NCBI GenBank assembly: GCA_937942435.1
Contig: CALDEM010000053.1
Span: 1 to 47,738, forward strand
Length of the DNA: 47,738 nt
Reading direction: 5' to 3'
Source: an uncultured Saprospiraceae bacterium
Lineage (GTDB): Bacteria; Bacteroidota; Bacteroidia; Chitinophagales; Saprospiraceae
In this document: in pieces, positions 27,801 through 35,578 of the stretch
Position numbering within the stretch: the stretch's first letter is position 1
Layout: every line of letters begins with the position of its first letter
Position numbers and translations under genes: made by a program
The notes under the pieces: model-generated
The model's input: only the letters and a program-made list of their open reading frames with translations
Databases searched by the model: none
What the model was told of the DNA's origin: nothing

Positions 27801-28927
27801 ATGGTAGGGGTATCTGGTCAGTCCAAGTTGAAGGCATACGACAAGAGTTTATATTTGCTCCTGCTATCACTTCTGTAAATGTTAGTCCAGCAGGAGGAGT
27901 CGGTATGACAAGTATCATTGGAAATGAATTTGACTCACTTCGATTTCTAATTGATAATGACATGACAGATCAGATTATCACAGATGTTGTCACGGGAGAT
28001 AATGTGTCCATACCTGTAGAAAACTTTAATCTTCCTGACGGAGAATATCAGTTTCAAATCATCGGCTACTTAGATGGAGTATCTTATGTATCATCATCTT
28101 TCACTGCCTTCGTATTTGCACCAGGCGAACCTACAGCATCTTACTTTAACGATTTTTCAGATATCAATTCCACAGATGATTTCTTTGGAGACGGCTTCTC
28201 AGTGAGATTAGAAAATGGCTTTACGGATCCAGCTATTCATAGCCCACATAATTATAATAACGCGGGAGAGATCATGTATCAGTTAAAGACTCCCATCATT
28301 GTTTCAGAGGAGCAGTCGTTTTTATACAAAGACGTTGCATTGATAGAATTAGGCGAAGATTTCTCAAGGTTTGGAGAAAATGATTTTTATGATTTTGTGG
28401 TTGTTGAAGCCAGCACTGATGGATTTACCTGGCTTCCCATAGCAGATGGATATGACGCAAGTTTCAATCGAAATTGGACATCCGCCTACAATAGCCAAGA
28501 AGATGGGCGTTCTTCAATCTTTGTAGAACATGAAGTAGATTTAAAAGATAGATTTGATGTTGATGATATAGTCTTTATCAGATATAGACTCTTCGCCGAT
28601 CCAGCTGTAACAGGTTGGGGATGGGCTATAGATGATGTAGAAGTGAGATTAGAAAACACCACCCCAGTATTCACTCCAGAGTTTGAAGAGCTCAGCATCT
28701 ATCCTAATCCAGCAACCGATGTTATCAATATAGACCTCCCTTCAGCTCATGCTGATGCGACGATCCTTGTTAGAGATATACAAGGAAAACTTATTAGCAG
28801 ACAACTTGTGCCTTCTAATCAAGCACAACTTAGTATCGATGCTGCGGACATGAAAGGATTGTTTATAATTGAGGTTATAGAAGAAGGGATATTAGTAGCT
28901 ACCGAGAAGGTGGTTGTGATTAAGTAG
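24854..28927 (+). CDS. Large secreted Asp-box (sialidase/VPS10-like) beta-propeller protein with T9SS sorting domain
   Basis: A 1357-residue surface or secreted protein. The N-terminal hydrophobic segment (VSIIALLTIALIVDYI) serves as export signal. Two blocks of Asp-box repeats (S/T-x-D-x-G-x-T-W) occur at about 155-370 and 750-1000, for example TTDGGLSW, SLDEGETW, STDGGQSW, SNDFGLTW and TKDLGQSW; these mark the turns of beta-propellers like those of sialidases and Vps10/sortilin. A beta-sandwich region of about 200 residues separates them. The last 80 residues (SIYPNPATDVINIDL to the end) are a type A T9SS sorting domain, cleaved after export. No catalytic residues are evident, so binding is as likely as hydrolysis. 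The start is TTG. Confidence 0.9.
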   Translation: MRRITELICVSIIALLTIALIVDYIPSSEVIIEPQEERGFSVKDDPYASADNYYRYKKHRRQNGHSKAEAPEEFAKYQRQRRIPIDKTAPEYSENYILEELKKAKKSQSRNAKRDDLDFIERGPGNVAGRTRAILVLQSDPTNNTWLAAAASGGIWKTTDGGLSWINKTNDFPTLSTNTLAMSPSDPSVIYAGTGEHFTNDFDGFGMFKSLDEGETWTQIVQAGDYDAFRNISRIVVDPEDVNTVLVTSRNSVFEDSLRAAIYKSTDGGLTWDQKLFSTEDRYDDIAFNHENFNTLYVGVRGLGVLKSTDQGETWENKSRGLQVSGRIEIAASTIDTNYVWGAAQGGGSGTGADVYISRDGAETWSLAVERGEAIDFFDGQGWYDNVIEPHPFDKDVAYIGGVNLFRVSVTQDEEEDILYDIVDDGAFEFLDFVNGISVGGGFSPGDLAPEDIVSIELRFGQGGQKAHRFTVNGRGAGVPADEYQYLDYVDIPFQVWDVTNNRQLMVSFRDQQDDGEWTIKERILNSANTSNDSREYIFPHNVDYAETENALIARNGGQEYRHLFLMWPELRGGVTWDPKNSPAVSFSILAESTSRLLTSTQVISDAYFDFDGNNSFTGAEFANNEGQHPDQHGLVFIIDDERNQTFKFLSTNDGGVYLSNTSTNPGSTDNTISYRGFGYNTTQFYSADKVPGANRYIGGMQDNSTWLTSRLDDADAASFYDFAFGGDGFEVVWNNRDPSLVMGSIQFNALRRSTDGGQSWTNGAQGIDDDGPFHSRIANARRNPDRLFTIGSSGVWTSNDFGLTWDPTRIDDGMWSFGSFADIAVSEANPDIIWAGGFMDEFSRLFVSDDGGQTFNAASYYQDAELGLVSGIGIHPTEANTAYALFSFARRTKVLMTKDLGQSWEDITGFENGVSTKGFPDIAVNCILVFPNDTDRIWVGSELGIIESLDNGASWALMENNMPAVPVMDLKIQDDQVIVATHGRGIWSVQVEGIRQEFIFAPAITSVNVSPAGGVGMTSIIGNEFDSLRFLIDNDMTDQIITDVVTGDNVSIPVENFNLPDGEYQFQIIGYLDGVSYVSSSFTAFVFAPGEPTASYFNDFSDINSTDDFFGDGFSVRLENGFTDPAIHSPHNYNNAGEIMYQLKTPIIVSEEQSFLYKDVALIELGEDFSRFGENDFYDFVVVEASTDGFTWLPIADGYDASFNRNWTSAYNSQEDGRSSIFVEHEVDLKDRFDVDDIVFIRYRLFADPAVTGWGWAIDDVEVRLENTTPVFTPEFEELSIYPNPATDVINIDLPSAHADATILVRDIQGKLISRQLVPSNQAQLSIDAADMKGLFIIEVIEEGILVATEKVVVIK

Positions 28928-29276
28928 ACGTATTAATAAGAATCTTTATAAAAGGAGTAGGTTGTTTGATAACAGCGTTCTCCTTTTTTTATGCTCTATA
29001 CCTATGGTGATGATAGATTAGAAGTCTTCATCTCAAATATTTAAAATCTCGCGCGCCTATAAAAGAAGATACGCATCATCGATTCCTTTGCAACATTGAT
29101 TGTAGGCGAAATTATATCTTTCAATCATTAGCTTCTTTTATACTCCGTTTTTAAAGAGACAACTTTGATCAACTTTTCTGAATAATTGAAAGAAGAAGTC
29201 ATGCATCGCTAATATATGTATTGCTCAAAAGTTGCAAAACATATTAACTAAGTGGGTAAAATAGTTTTATAATAAC
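28928..29276. other. Intergenic region between converging genes
   Basis: Besides the terminator at its left end, this 349-base stretch between the two converging stop codons shows no supported gene, RNA or repeat. A weak imperfect inverted repeat (29118-29129 with 29181-29192) is not convincing. Confidence 0.5.
28950..28990 (+). terminator. Rho-independent terminator after the T9SS cargo gene
   Basis: AAAAGGAG (28950-28957) and CTCCTTTT (28980-28987) form an 8-bp outer stem. Inside it, TGTT-TGAT-AACA can make a short second stem, and a run of T residues follows to 28990. It lies about 22 bases after the stop at 28927. Confidence 0.65.
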
Positions 29277-30473
29277 TCAACCCAACCTTCTTCTCTTTGC
29301 CTCAGAACTAATGAGCTTTAGCTCTCTACTCATCTCACCTGTTACAGCAGTATTCTCCTCTGCCCTTCTAATCAGATATTCTACAACATCTCTGACTGGT
29401 CCATAGACAACGTACTTCGCTACATTAAACTTTGCTTGAGCGAGATTAAAGGTTATATAGTCACTCATACCTTGAAGCTGGCAAAAGTTAACATGAGGAT
29501 GGTCACGAGGGATCTTTCGTTTTATAATTTCACTTACTAAGAGTTCTACACTTTCAAGATTGTGTGTAGCATTGCAAAATGCAATCTCTTCATAACGATC
29601 TAAGCAAAACAAGAGTGCTTCGTTATAATCTCTATCCGTTGAGGCTTTATCTGGTTGTATAGGTGAAGGATAACCTTTTTCTTTTGCTCGCTCTCTCTCT
29701 TTATCCATATAGGCTCCTCGTACTAACTTAGCGCCTATCTTGTACCCTCCAGTATGAGCATTCAGATAATCAGATCGGAGTTGTTCTAACTTATCATGTC
29801 GATACATCTGATAAGTATTGTAGACAGTCACTTTGTCCTGATTGAAGGTTTTCATTAGATCCGAGACTATGTCATCCATAGCATCTTGCATCCAACTTTC
29901 TTCTGCATCGATAAAGATGCTAACACCAAGTTCATATGCTCTCGCACAAGCATCAGTGATCCGCTTTAAGAACTTATTATAAAGTGTAGTCTCCGCATCA
30001 CTCAAAGGGTGCTTATGTTGCTTCTTAATCAGCAAGTTGTTGTCAACAAGAGCTGTTAGCTTAGAAACCACGACAGGTACGGAGTTATTAGAAGCTGCAA
30101 ATTCTACTGCTGAGAAGAGTTCTTCAGCTGCTGCATCAAGGTCTTCTTCAGCCGTCTTAGCCTCAGCACCATAATCCAATACCGTGAGCGTCTGATTAGC
30201 ATGGAGATGATCTATCACGTCTTGACAATCCATAAGATTGACGCCACCACAGAACTGCTTAAAAATAGTCCGTTTCATGATCGGTTGAACAAATGGCAAC
30301 TTAAGCTTGAGTGCAAACTTGGCCAATCCTGATCCTATATCAACTAGCTGTCCATTGTTCATCAATTGAAACAGCTTCTTGGTCTCCCTAAGGTCTTTGT
30401 CGGATTTGTTTTTAAAGGCGATTTCAGTATTGGTAAAATCTGGATATAACAGTTCGTTCTTCACTTTGCTCAT
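29277..30473 (-). CDS. Proline dehydrogenase
   Basis: An FAD enzyme oxidising proline to pyrroline-5-carboxylate, which feeds electrons to quinone. It has the TIM-barrel features of the PRODH family: GVSIFIDAEESWMQDAMDDI, VTVYNTYQMYRHD, KLVRGAYMDKERERAKEKGYPSPIQ, CNATHNLESVELLV and FCQLQGMSDYITFNLA. At 398 residues it is a stand-alone enzyme, not fused to P5C dehydrogenase as in PutA. Downstream aroE... in transcription order aroE precedes it by 7 bases, and the two genes are probably cotranscribed although their pathways are unrelated. Confidence 0.92.
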   Translation of the reverse strand: MSKVKNELLYPDFTNTEIAFKNKSDKDLRETKKLFQLMNNGQLVDIGSGLAKFALKLKLPFVQPIMKRTIFKQFCGGVNLMDCQDVIDHLHANQTLTVLDYGAEAKTAEEDLDAAAEELFSAVEFAASNNSVPVVVSKLTALVDNNLLIKKQHKHPLSDAETTLYNKFLKRITDACARAYELGVSIFIDAEESWMQDAMDDIVSDLMKTFNQDKVTVYNTYQMYRHDKLEQLRSDYLNAHTGGYKIGAKLVRGAYMDKERERAKEKGYPSPIQPDKASTDRDYNEALLFCLDRYEEIAFCNATHNLESVELLVSEIIKRKIPRDHPHVNFCQLQGMSDYITFNLAQAKFNVAKYVVYGPVRDVVEYLIRRAEENTAVTGEMSRELKLISSEAKRRRLG

Positions 30474-30480
30474 TGTTAAT

Positions 30481-31200
30481 TCAAGAATTCCATATCTCCC
30501 ATGATCGATCAGCTTGAAGTTCTAACATCTGATGGCCATTTTTGATCACGGCTCCATTAGATTCTCCTCTTGATAAAAATAAAGTTTTCTCAGGGTTATA
30601 CACCAGATCATACAAATAATGATCCGCAGATATACCTTCATATGGCAAATCAGGACATGCGTCAGCATGAGGAGACATCCCGACAGGCGTTGTGTTTATG
30701 ATTAAGTGATGCTCTTCGATTAACTTCTTATCTAATGCTCCATAAGTTATGTCCCCTTTAGTCCTCGATACTTTCTTGTATGCGATACCTAATTGATCTA
30801 AAACATACCAGACTGCTCTAGCTGCTCCACCCGTACCTAAAACAAGGGCTCTCTCAGGTTGAGCCTTACCATCCCAGAGCGGTGATAGCGACTTAGTAAA
30901 GCCATAGGCGTCAGTGTTGTAACCGATCCTTTTTCCATCGATATATTTTATAGTATTCACTGCTCCTATGGTCTCTGCCTCTACACTCAACTCATCGAGG
31001 TAAGCTATGACCTGCTCTTTATAAGGTATGGTTACATTGATACCCAAACAGTCTTTTATGTCATCAAACTCAACTATTTCCGTTAAGGGATACAGGTCAT
31101 ATCTACAATCCGTTATCTCACTTTTCTTAAACTTCTCCGCAAAATAGCCAGGAGAAAAGGAGTGGGACAAAGGATACCCGATCAAGCCATACTTCTTCAT
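30481..31200 (-). CDS. aroE: Shikimate dehydrogenase
   Basis: NADP-dependent reduction of 3-dehydroshikimate to shikimate in aromatic amino acid synthesis. It has the substrate motif YPLSHSFSP at the N-terminus, INVTIPYKEQV with the catalytic Lys, NTDAYGF with the catalytic Asp and the Rossmann motif VLGTGGAARAVWYVL, then NTTPVGM and GHQMLELQADRSWEIW at the C-terminus. Length is about 239, slightly shorter than the E. coli enzyme. A Met two codons upstream (31206) is equally possible as start. The proline dehydrogenase gene starts 7 bases after its stop. Confidence 0.94.
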   Translation of the reverse strand: MKKYGLIGYPLSHSFSPGYFAEKFKKSEITDCRYDLYPLTEIVEFDDIKDCLGINVTIPYKEQVIAYLDELSVEAETIGAVNTIKYIDGKRIGYNTDAYGFTKSLSPLWDGKAQPERALVLGTGGAARAVWYVLDQLGIAYKKVSRTKGDITYGALDKKLIEEHHLIINTTPVGMSPHADACPDLPYEGISADHYLYDLVYNPEKTLFLSRGESNGAVIKNGHQMLELQADRSWEIWNS

Positions 31201-31281
31201 AATCATAATAAAGCATAAAACTATTGAGGATGCAAATATTGGATATAAATATCATTATCTATGGGCAAAAGTCACTTCATC

Positions 31282-32112
31282 ATGAAAGTAAGCGAACTTC
31301 TGATCTACCCAATAAAATCGACTGCTCCTATTGAACTCCAGAGCAGTAATCTAACTAAATATGGATTAGAATATGATCGTCGATGGGCCCTCTACGGAGC
31401 TGACGGACAGGTACTCACAGGACGTCAACATCCTAAGTTGTTAGATATACAGTGCCGTATAACCGAAGATAGCTGCATCGTACACTACAATCATGCTGAG
31501 ATAGTAGACTTGTCTAATCATATAGATCCATCAGCCGTTGCGGAATCCGTAAAGATATTTAGTTACGATGCCTATGGGTCGCCTGTGAGTATTGAGGTTG
31601 ACGACTGGTTTTCTAACTTTATAGGCAAGCCGTGCAGATTACTCAAGGTAAATACTTCACGAATCCGACCTGTGCTCGAAAAGCATGGTGGCCTTAGTGG
31701 AGATATAGTTGCCTTTGCAGATCAAGCTCCTATCTTAATCATATCTGAAGGCTCTCTTCTTGATCTCAACACGCGACTAGACAAACCGATATTGATGAAT
31801 CGATTTAGACCTAATATAATAGTGGAAGGAGCGACAGCCTACGCTGAAGACAGCTGGGATATTATAAAGATTGGATCAATCAGCTTAAGAGTTATCCAAC
31901 AATGTGAGCGTTGTATATTTACGACAATTGATCCAATTACAAAGAAGAAAGACATAAACAAAGAACCACTCACTACCCTTTCAAAATATAGAAAGGGCCC
32001 TCGAGGCGGAATTACTTTTGGTGTTCATGCTGTGCCTATAGATTCAGGGACGATTAAAGTTGACGATGAGGTGATGGTATCAACATGTAAAGATCATCCA
32101 GTAGTATCGTAA
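31282..32112 (+). CDS. MOSC-domain protein (mARC-like)
   Basis: A protein with the MOSC N-terminal beta-barrel (VSELLIYPIKSTAPIELQ, then YDRRWALYGADGQVLTGRQHPKL) followed by a MOSC domain (about 125-270). The latter ends in CERCIFTTIDP, which holds the Cys expected to ligate the molybdenum cofactor, and GGITFGVHAVPIDSG. Members such as mARC and YcbX reduce N-hydroxylated compounds; no fused ferredoxin domain is present here, so an electron donor must come from elsewhere. An upstream ATG (31261) is possible, but the conserved region starts MKVSELLIYPIKS. Confidence 0.88.
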   Translation: MKVSELLIYPIKSTAPIELQSSNLTKYGLEYDRRWALYGADGQVLTGRQHPKLLDIQCRITEDSCIVHYNHAEIVDLSNHIDPSAVAESVKIFSYDAYGSPVSIEVDDWFSNFIGKPCRLLKVNTSRIRPVLEKHGGLSGDIVAFADQAPILIISEGSLLDLNTRLDKPILMNRFRPNIIVEGATAYAEDSWDIIKIGSISLRVIQQCERCIFTTIDPITKKKDINKEPLTTLSKYRKGPRGGITFGVHAVPIDSGTIKVDDEVMVSTCKDHPVVS

Positions 32113-32182
32113 CAAAATCACTGTAAACCGTGATTGCTCACTCAATCGTTAACCATATCTTTGAATCATAATATCACTACAC

Positions 32183-33109
32183 ATGAAATCACTGATCCTA
32201 TCTATTATCATAGTCGCTACATCAGTATCATCGGTGCAAGCCCAACTATTTAAGAAACTACAGAATCGCGTCCAAGATAAAATGGAACAAAAACTGGAAG
32301 ACAAATTAGTCGAAGAGTTGAGCGAAGAGATAGCTCGTCGAGCTATGAAACCAATCGACAATGCATTCGATGAGATGTTCAGAAGATCTTATAAAGAACA
32401 ATACGGTAAAGATTATGATGACTCGGAGTTCGAAGGAGATCCAGAGAAGCAGGCTGAGATGATGCAGGCCGTTCTGGGCAGTATGTATGGTAATGTAGAG
32501 TTGCCTGAGTCATATAATTTTGAACATATAGTCGACATCGAGGTAACCAACTTTGGAGAAAAAAAATCCGAAGATATGCGTATGCTCGTTGCACCATCTC
32601 AAAGTGTATTTGCCATGGAGCAAAAAGATGGTAAGAAAGAGGTGATCATGGTTTTTGATTTTACAGAAGATAAAGTGATCATGTTTAATCAAAGTGAGAA
32701 GACAGTCATGGCACTACCCAATGTGATGAAGATGGCTGGCGCTTTTGCAAAAGTAGAAATGGACAAAGAAATGAGCAAGCCTTTCAAATTTGAAAAAATC
32801 AACAAATCAAAGAAAGTAGCTGGCTATCAGTCTCAAGGTTATAAGTATGAAGCAGATGATGATAAAGGAGAGTTCTATGTCACTACTGCTCTTCCATTCG
32901 ATTGGCATGATACATTTGGCAATCTACTCGAGCAGATGTCACCCAACTTTTATAAAGAACATCCTGAGTATGACATAAAAGGCATGCTTATGTACTCAGA
33001 GACCAAGCGAGCTGAAGACGGTAAAAAGTCAAAATGGGAAGTAAAAAAAGTGTCAAGCAAGAGCTTCAAGTTAGTGACTGCAGATTATAAAAATGCTATG
33101 GGACGGTAA
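32183..33109 (+). CDS. Exported DUF4412-like protein
   Basis: A 308-residue protein with a signal peptide (MKSLILSIIIVATSVSSVQAQ) and a highly charged helix (about 22-65, LQNRVQDKMEQKLEDKLVEE). Its C-terminal two thirds have the beta-strand pattern of DUF4412, including YKYEADDDKGEFYVT and MFNQSEKTVMAL. Such proteins are common, uncharacterised periplasmic proteins of Bacteroidota. It converges on the phosphatidylcholine-synthase-like gene with a 71-base gap, so shared regulation is not implied. The DUF assignment is from memory of the pattern. Confidence 0.72.
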   Translation: MKSLILSIIIVATSVSSVQAQLFKKLQNRVQDKMEQKLEDKLVEELSEEIARRAMKPIDNAFDEMFRRSYKEQYGKDYDDSEFEGDPEKQAEMMQAVLGSMYGNVELPESYNFEHIVDIEVTNFGEKKSEDMRMLVAPSQSVFAMEQKDGKKEVIMVFDFTEDKVIMFNQSEKTVMALPNVMKMAGAFAKVEMDKEMSKPFKFEKINKSKKVAGYQSQGYKYEADDDKGEFYVTTALPFDWHDTFGNLLEQMSPNFYKEHPEYDIKGMLMYSETKRAEDGKKSKWEVKKVSSKSFKLVTADYKNAMGR

Positions 33110-33180
33110 TTGAATCCAAAACGATAATGCTGAACAAAGTACCACTTAAAGCATAGACTCCTCCGTAGCAGTAGAAGAGA

Positions 33181-33894
33181 TTAAATCGCGGTCTTTCTAA
33201 AAGTATCGGCAATAGCGAATAAGCTAAAGTAGATGGCACCAACCATAGCGCAGATATCAGTCCACGGGTGATAGTTAGGATATTCTACCAGTCCATAGAG
33301 CGCGCCACCTACTCCTAATAAAGAAAACAACAAGTGTGACCAAAAAAATCGTTTGGTACGACTTGGATAGGCAAACTTCAATGGTACAAAATGTAAGATG
33401 CCAAAAAAGACAACTGAGATGATATTAAGTGTTTGATTGTTGTGGAATATGAAGTATTGGTAAAATATCACAAAATTCCATAACACTGGAAATCCAATGA
33501 AATATTGCTCATCTTCAACCATACCTTTCTTTCCATAATAGAGAGCTGAGGATAACAATATGATAGCAAGAGCTGGCATCATCAACTGAGGACTTGCCAT
33601 ATCTGCCTTGTAGAAGAAGTAAGCCGGTATCAAGGCATAAGATGCAAAGTCAATGACAAAGTCTATTGTCTTTCCATCCATGCCTGGCAGGACCTCCTCT
33701 ACATTAGCCATCCTGGCAAAAGTGCCGTCAAGTGCATCTATCACAAAACATAAGGTCAACCACAAAAAGCACATCCGAAAATCTCCTCGATCGATAGCTA
33801 CTATGGCCATAAAAGCAGAGAGCAAGCCCGATGCCGTAAAAAGATGAACGCCCCATGCGAATAAAGACTGTAAGAGTGTTGGAGACTTGATAAT
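33181..33894 (-). CDS. pcs: Phosphatidylcholine synthase-like CDP-alcohol phosphatidyltransferase
   Basis: A membrane enzyme predicted to join choline to CDP-diacylglycerol, giving phosphatidylcholine. The CDP-alcohol motif reads DALDGTFAR, then EEVLPGMDGKTIDFVIDF. The Pcs-type variant with EVLP and an Asp-x3-Asp pair, followed by ASYALIPAYFF, matches bacterial Pcs rather than Pgs or Pss. About six hydrophobic segments are visible. The Pcs N-terminal signature (AWGVHLFTASG) lies upstream of the first TTG (33825), but no ATG, GTG or TTG precedes it in frame: two in-frame ATG codons are each followed at once by TAA. An ATT (33894) would give 237 residues, the usual Pcs size. It is divergent from a CHT-like choline transporter. 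Confidence 0.82.
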   Translation of the reverse strand: MIKSPTLLQSLFAWGVHLFTASGLLSAFMAIVAIDRGDFRMCFLWLTLCFVIDALDGTFARMANVEEVLPGMDGKTIDFVIDFASYALIPAYFFYKADMASPQLMMPALAIILLSSALYYGKKGMVEDEQYFIGFPVLWNFVIFYQYFIFHNNQTLNIISVVFFGILHFVPLKFAYPSRTKRFFWSHLLFSLLGVGGALYGLVEYPNYHPWTDICAMVGAIYFSLFAIADTFRKTAI

Positions 33895-33949
33895 AGGTTA
33901 CATTTACATCCTTAGAAAACCGAATGTATCAAAATTGAAACTGTCCAAA
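33879..33949. promoter_or_regulatory. Candidate back-to-back promoters of pcs and the choline-type transporter
   Basis: Rightward: TTG (33879-33881), 17 bases, TACATTTA (33899-33906). Leftward: TTTG (33949-33946), 17 bases, TACATTCG (33928-33921). Each -7 box is one mismatch from TAnnTTTG. They would start transcripts about 20 bases before the preferred starts at 33935 and 33894, which supports those starts. Pattern match only. Confidence 0.33.
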
Positions 33950-35542
33950 GCATCAAGAAATATATATCTCCTTTTTGCCGCTTTGGTAGTCGGATTAGTC
34001 GGTATCGCGTACTTCCAAGAGCGTGAGATCAACTGGCTTGGGCTCACGATTGTGCTGATATTCTATGCGCTGATATTTGTGATTGGCGTCTGGTCATCTG
34101 GTAAAGGAACCGTATTAGAAGACGATTCGTTGTCCTCATCAAATGACTCGTTTCTTCTTGCTGGACGTAAGCTCCCTCTATGGATAGCTATGTTTACGAT
34201 GGCAGCGACCTGGATCGGTGGAGGTTATATCAATGGAACGGCCGAAGCAGCAGCGACCAGCGGACTGGTATGGGTGCAGGCTCCTTGGGGTTACGGTCTT
34301 AGTCTCATCATCGGAGGTTTATTTTTTGCACGCAAGATGCGTAGGTTAGAGTTTAAGACGATGTTGGACCCACTGTCTCAACGGTTTGGAGATAAGGCAA
34401 CAGGTTTATTTTTCATCCCTGCTTTATTAGGCGAGGTGTTCTGGATTGCCGCGATACTTACAGCCTTGGGTACTACCTTTTCAGTGATTATAGGATTGGA
34501 TACACAGACTTCGATTATCGTCTCAGCAGCTATAGCCATATTGTATACGACTATTGGCGGATTGTGGTCAGTAGCATTTACAGATGTGTTTCAGTTAGGG
34601 TTGATTATCCTTGGTATGTGTTTAGTGATGCCATTCATCTTAAGTCATGTAGGCGGGTTATCCCAGTTGATGACTGACTATCAAACCGTGATGGGCGATA
34701 ACGCTAGCCTCATACCTAATAAAGATAGTATGGGCAACTACTTTTGGAATTGGTTAGACTATGCCCTGCTGCTGATCTTTGGAGGTATCCCTTGGCAGGT
34801 ATACTTCCAAAGAGTATTGTCAGCACGAAGTGAGCGATCAGCCATGTGGCTTTCTATATTCGCAGGTATCATATGTATAGTAGTAGCTGTACCAGCGGCT
34901 ATCACTGGCATGGTCGGGGCAGCTGTTGATTGGTCAAGTCTGGGGCTTACCGGTCCTGAGAATGCCGCAAGTACACTGCCCTATGTCTTCCAATATCTGA
35001 CACCTGGAGTGATAGCGTTGATCGGGCTTGGAGCGATAGCTGCCGCAGTCATGTCATCTATAGATTCTTCGATGTTGAGTGCAAGTAGTCTCGCCGTTTG
35101 GAATGTCTATCGACCACTGATAAAACCGAATGCAAATCCACAAAAATTAAAGTCTATTCTGCAGCGATCAATTGTAATAATAGGTATCGCAGCTACTGTT
35201 ATATCCCTAAGAGTAGAAAGTGTATATGCCTTATGGTATCTCTGTAGTGATCTGGTGTATTGTCTTTTATTTCCCGCTTTAGTTGTTGCGATGTTTGACA
35301 AGAAAGCTAATAGAATAGGAGCGCTTGCAGGGCTAACTGTTGCAGCTATCCTCAGATTTGGTGGAGGTGACAATATCTTGCATATACCAACGATGATTCC
35401 ATACCCGATGATTGAAGATGGTGTTGTTCTATTTCCATTTAGGACTCTGGCTATGCTTTCTGGATTGGTGACAATGATTATCGTATCAAGACTTACACAA
35501 TCCAGCAATCCACCGACTCAACTACGAAATGCACATGCATAA
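33935..35542 (+). CDS. Sodium:solute symporter closely resembling the high-affinity choline transporter CHT1
   Basis: An SSS-family (SLC5-type) sodium-coupled importer. Stretches such as TWIGGGYINGTAEAA, IPALLGEVFWIAAIL, LLIFGGIPWQVYFQRVLSA, AAVMSSIDSSMLSASS and WYLCSDLVYCLLFP run nearly in step with animal CHT1 (SLC5A7), much more so than with PutP or SGLT-type relatives. Choline is therefore the best substrate guess. Twelve to thirteen hydrophobic segments are visible, with one extra N-terminal one. No ATG is available. TTG codons at 33887 and 33935 are in frame; the latter (MKLSKASRNIYLLF) avoids overlap with pcs. The exported esterase gene follows by 36 bases. Confidence 0.88.
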   Translation: MKLSKASRNIYLLFAALVVGLVGIAYFQEREINWLGLTIVLIFYALIFVIGVWSSGKGTVLEDDSLSSSNDSFLLAGRKLPLWIAMFTMAATWIGGGYINGTAEAAATSGLVWVQAPWGYGLSLIIGGLFFARKMRRLEFKTMLDPLSQRFGDKATGLFFIPALLGEVFWIAAILTALGTTFSVIIGLDTQTSIIVSAAIAILYTTIGGLWSVAFTDVFQLGLIILGMCLVMPFILSHVGGLSQLMTDYQTVMGDNASLIPNKDSMGNYFWNWLDYALLLIFGGIPWQVYFQRVLSARSERSAMWLSIFAGIICIVVAVPAAITGMVGAAVDWSSLGLTGPENAASTLPYVFQYLTPGVIALIGLGAIAAAVMSSIDSSMLSASSLAVWNVYRPLIKPNANPQKLKSILQRSIVIIGIAATVISLRVESVYALWYLCSDLVYCLLFPALVVAMFDKKANRIGALAGLTVAAILRFGGGDNILHIPTMIPYPMIEDGVVLFPFRTLAMLSGLVTMIIVSRLTQSSNPPTQLRNAHA

Positions 35543-35578
35543 AGCATACAACTCTTGAGACTAAAACGTTATTAGAAT

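Noticed and set aside
24846..28927. Sialidase (neuraminidase) activity for the Asp-box protein
   Set aside because: Asp boxes are shared by many non-enzymatic propellers; the catalytic Arg triad and Tyr-Glu pair of sialidases could not be located.
29118..29192. CTTTCAATCATT and AATAATTGAAAG as an inverted repeat
   Set aside because: One mismatch, 51 bases apart in AT-rich non-coding DNA, with no adjoining gene start; not distinguishable from chance.
28928..29276. A small gene in the gap between the T9SS cargo and proline dehydrogenase genes
   Set aside because: All frames are short and lack plausible starts or composition of coding DNA.
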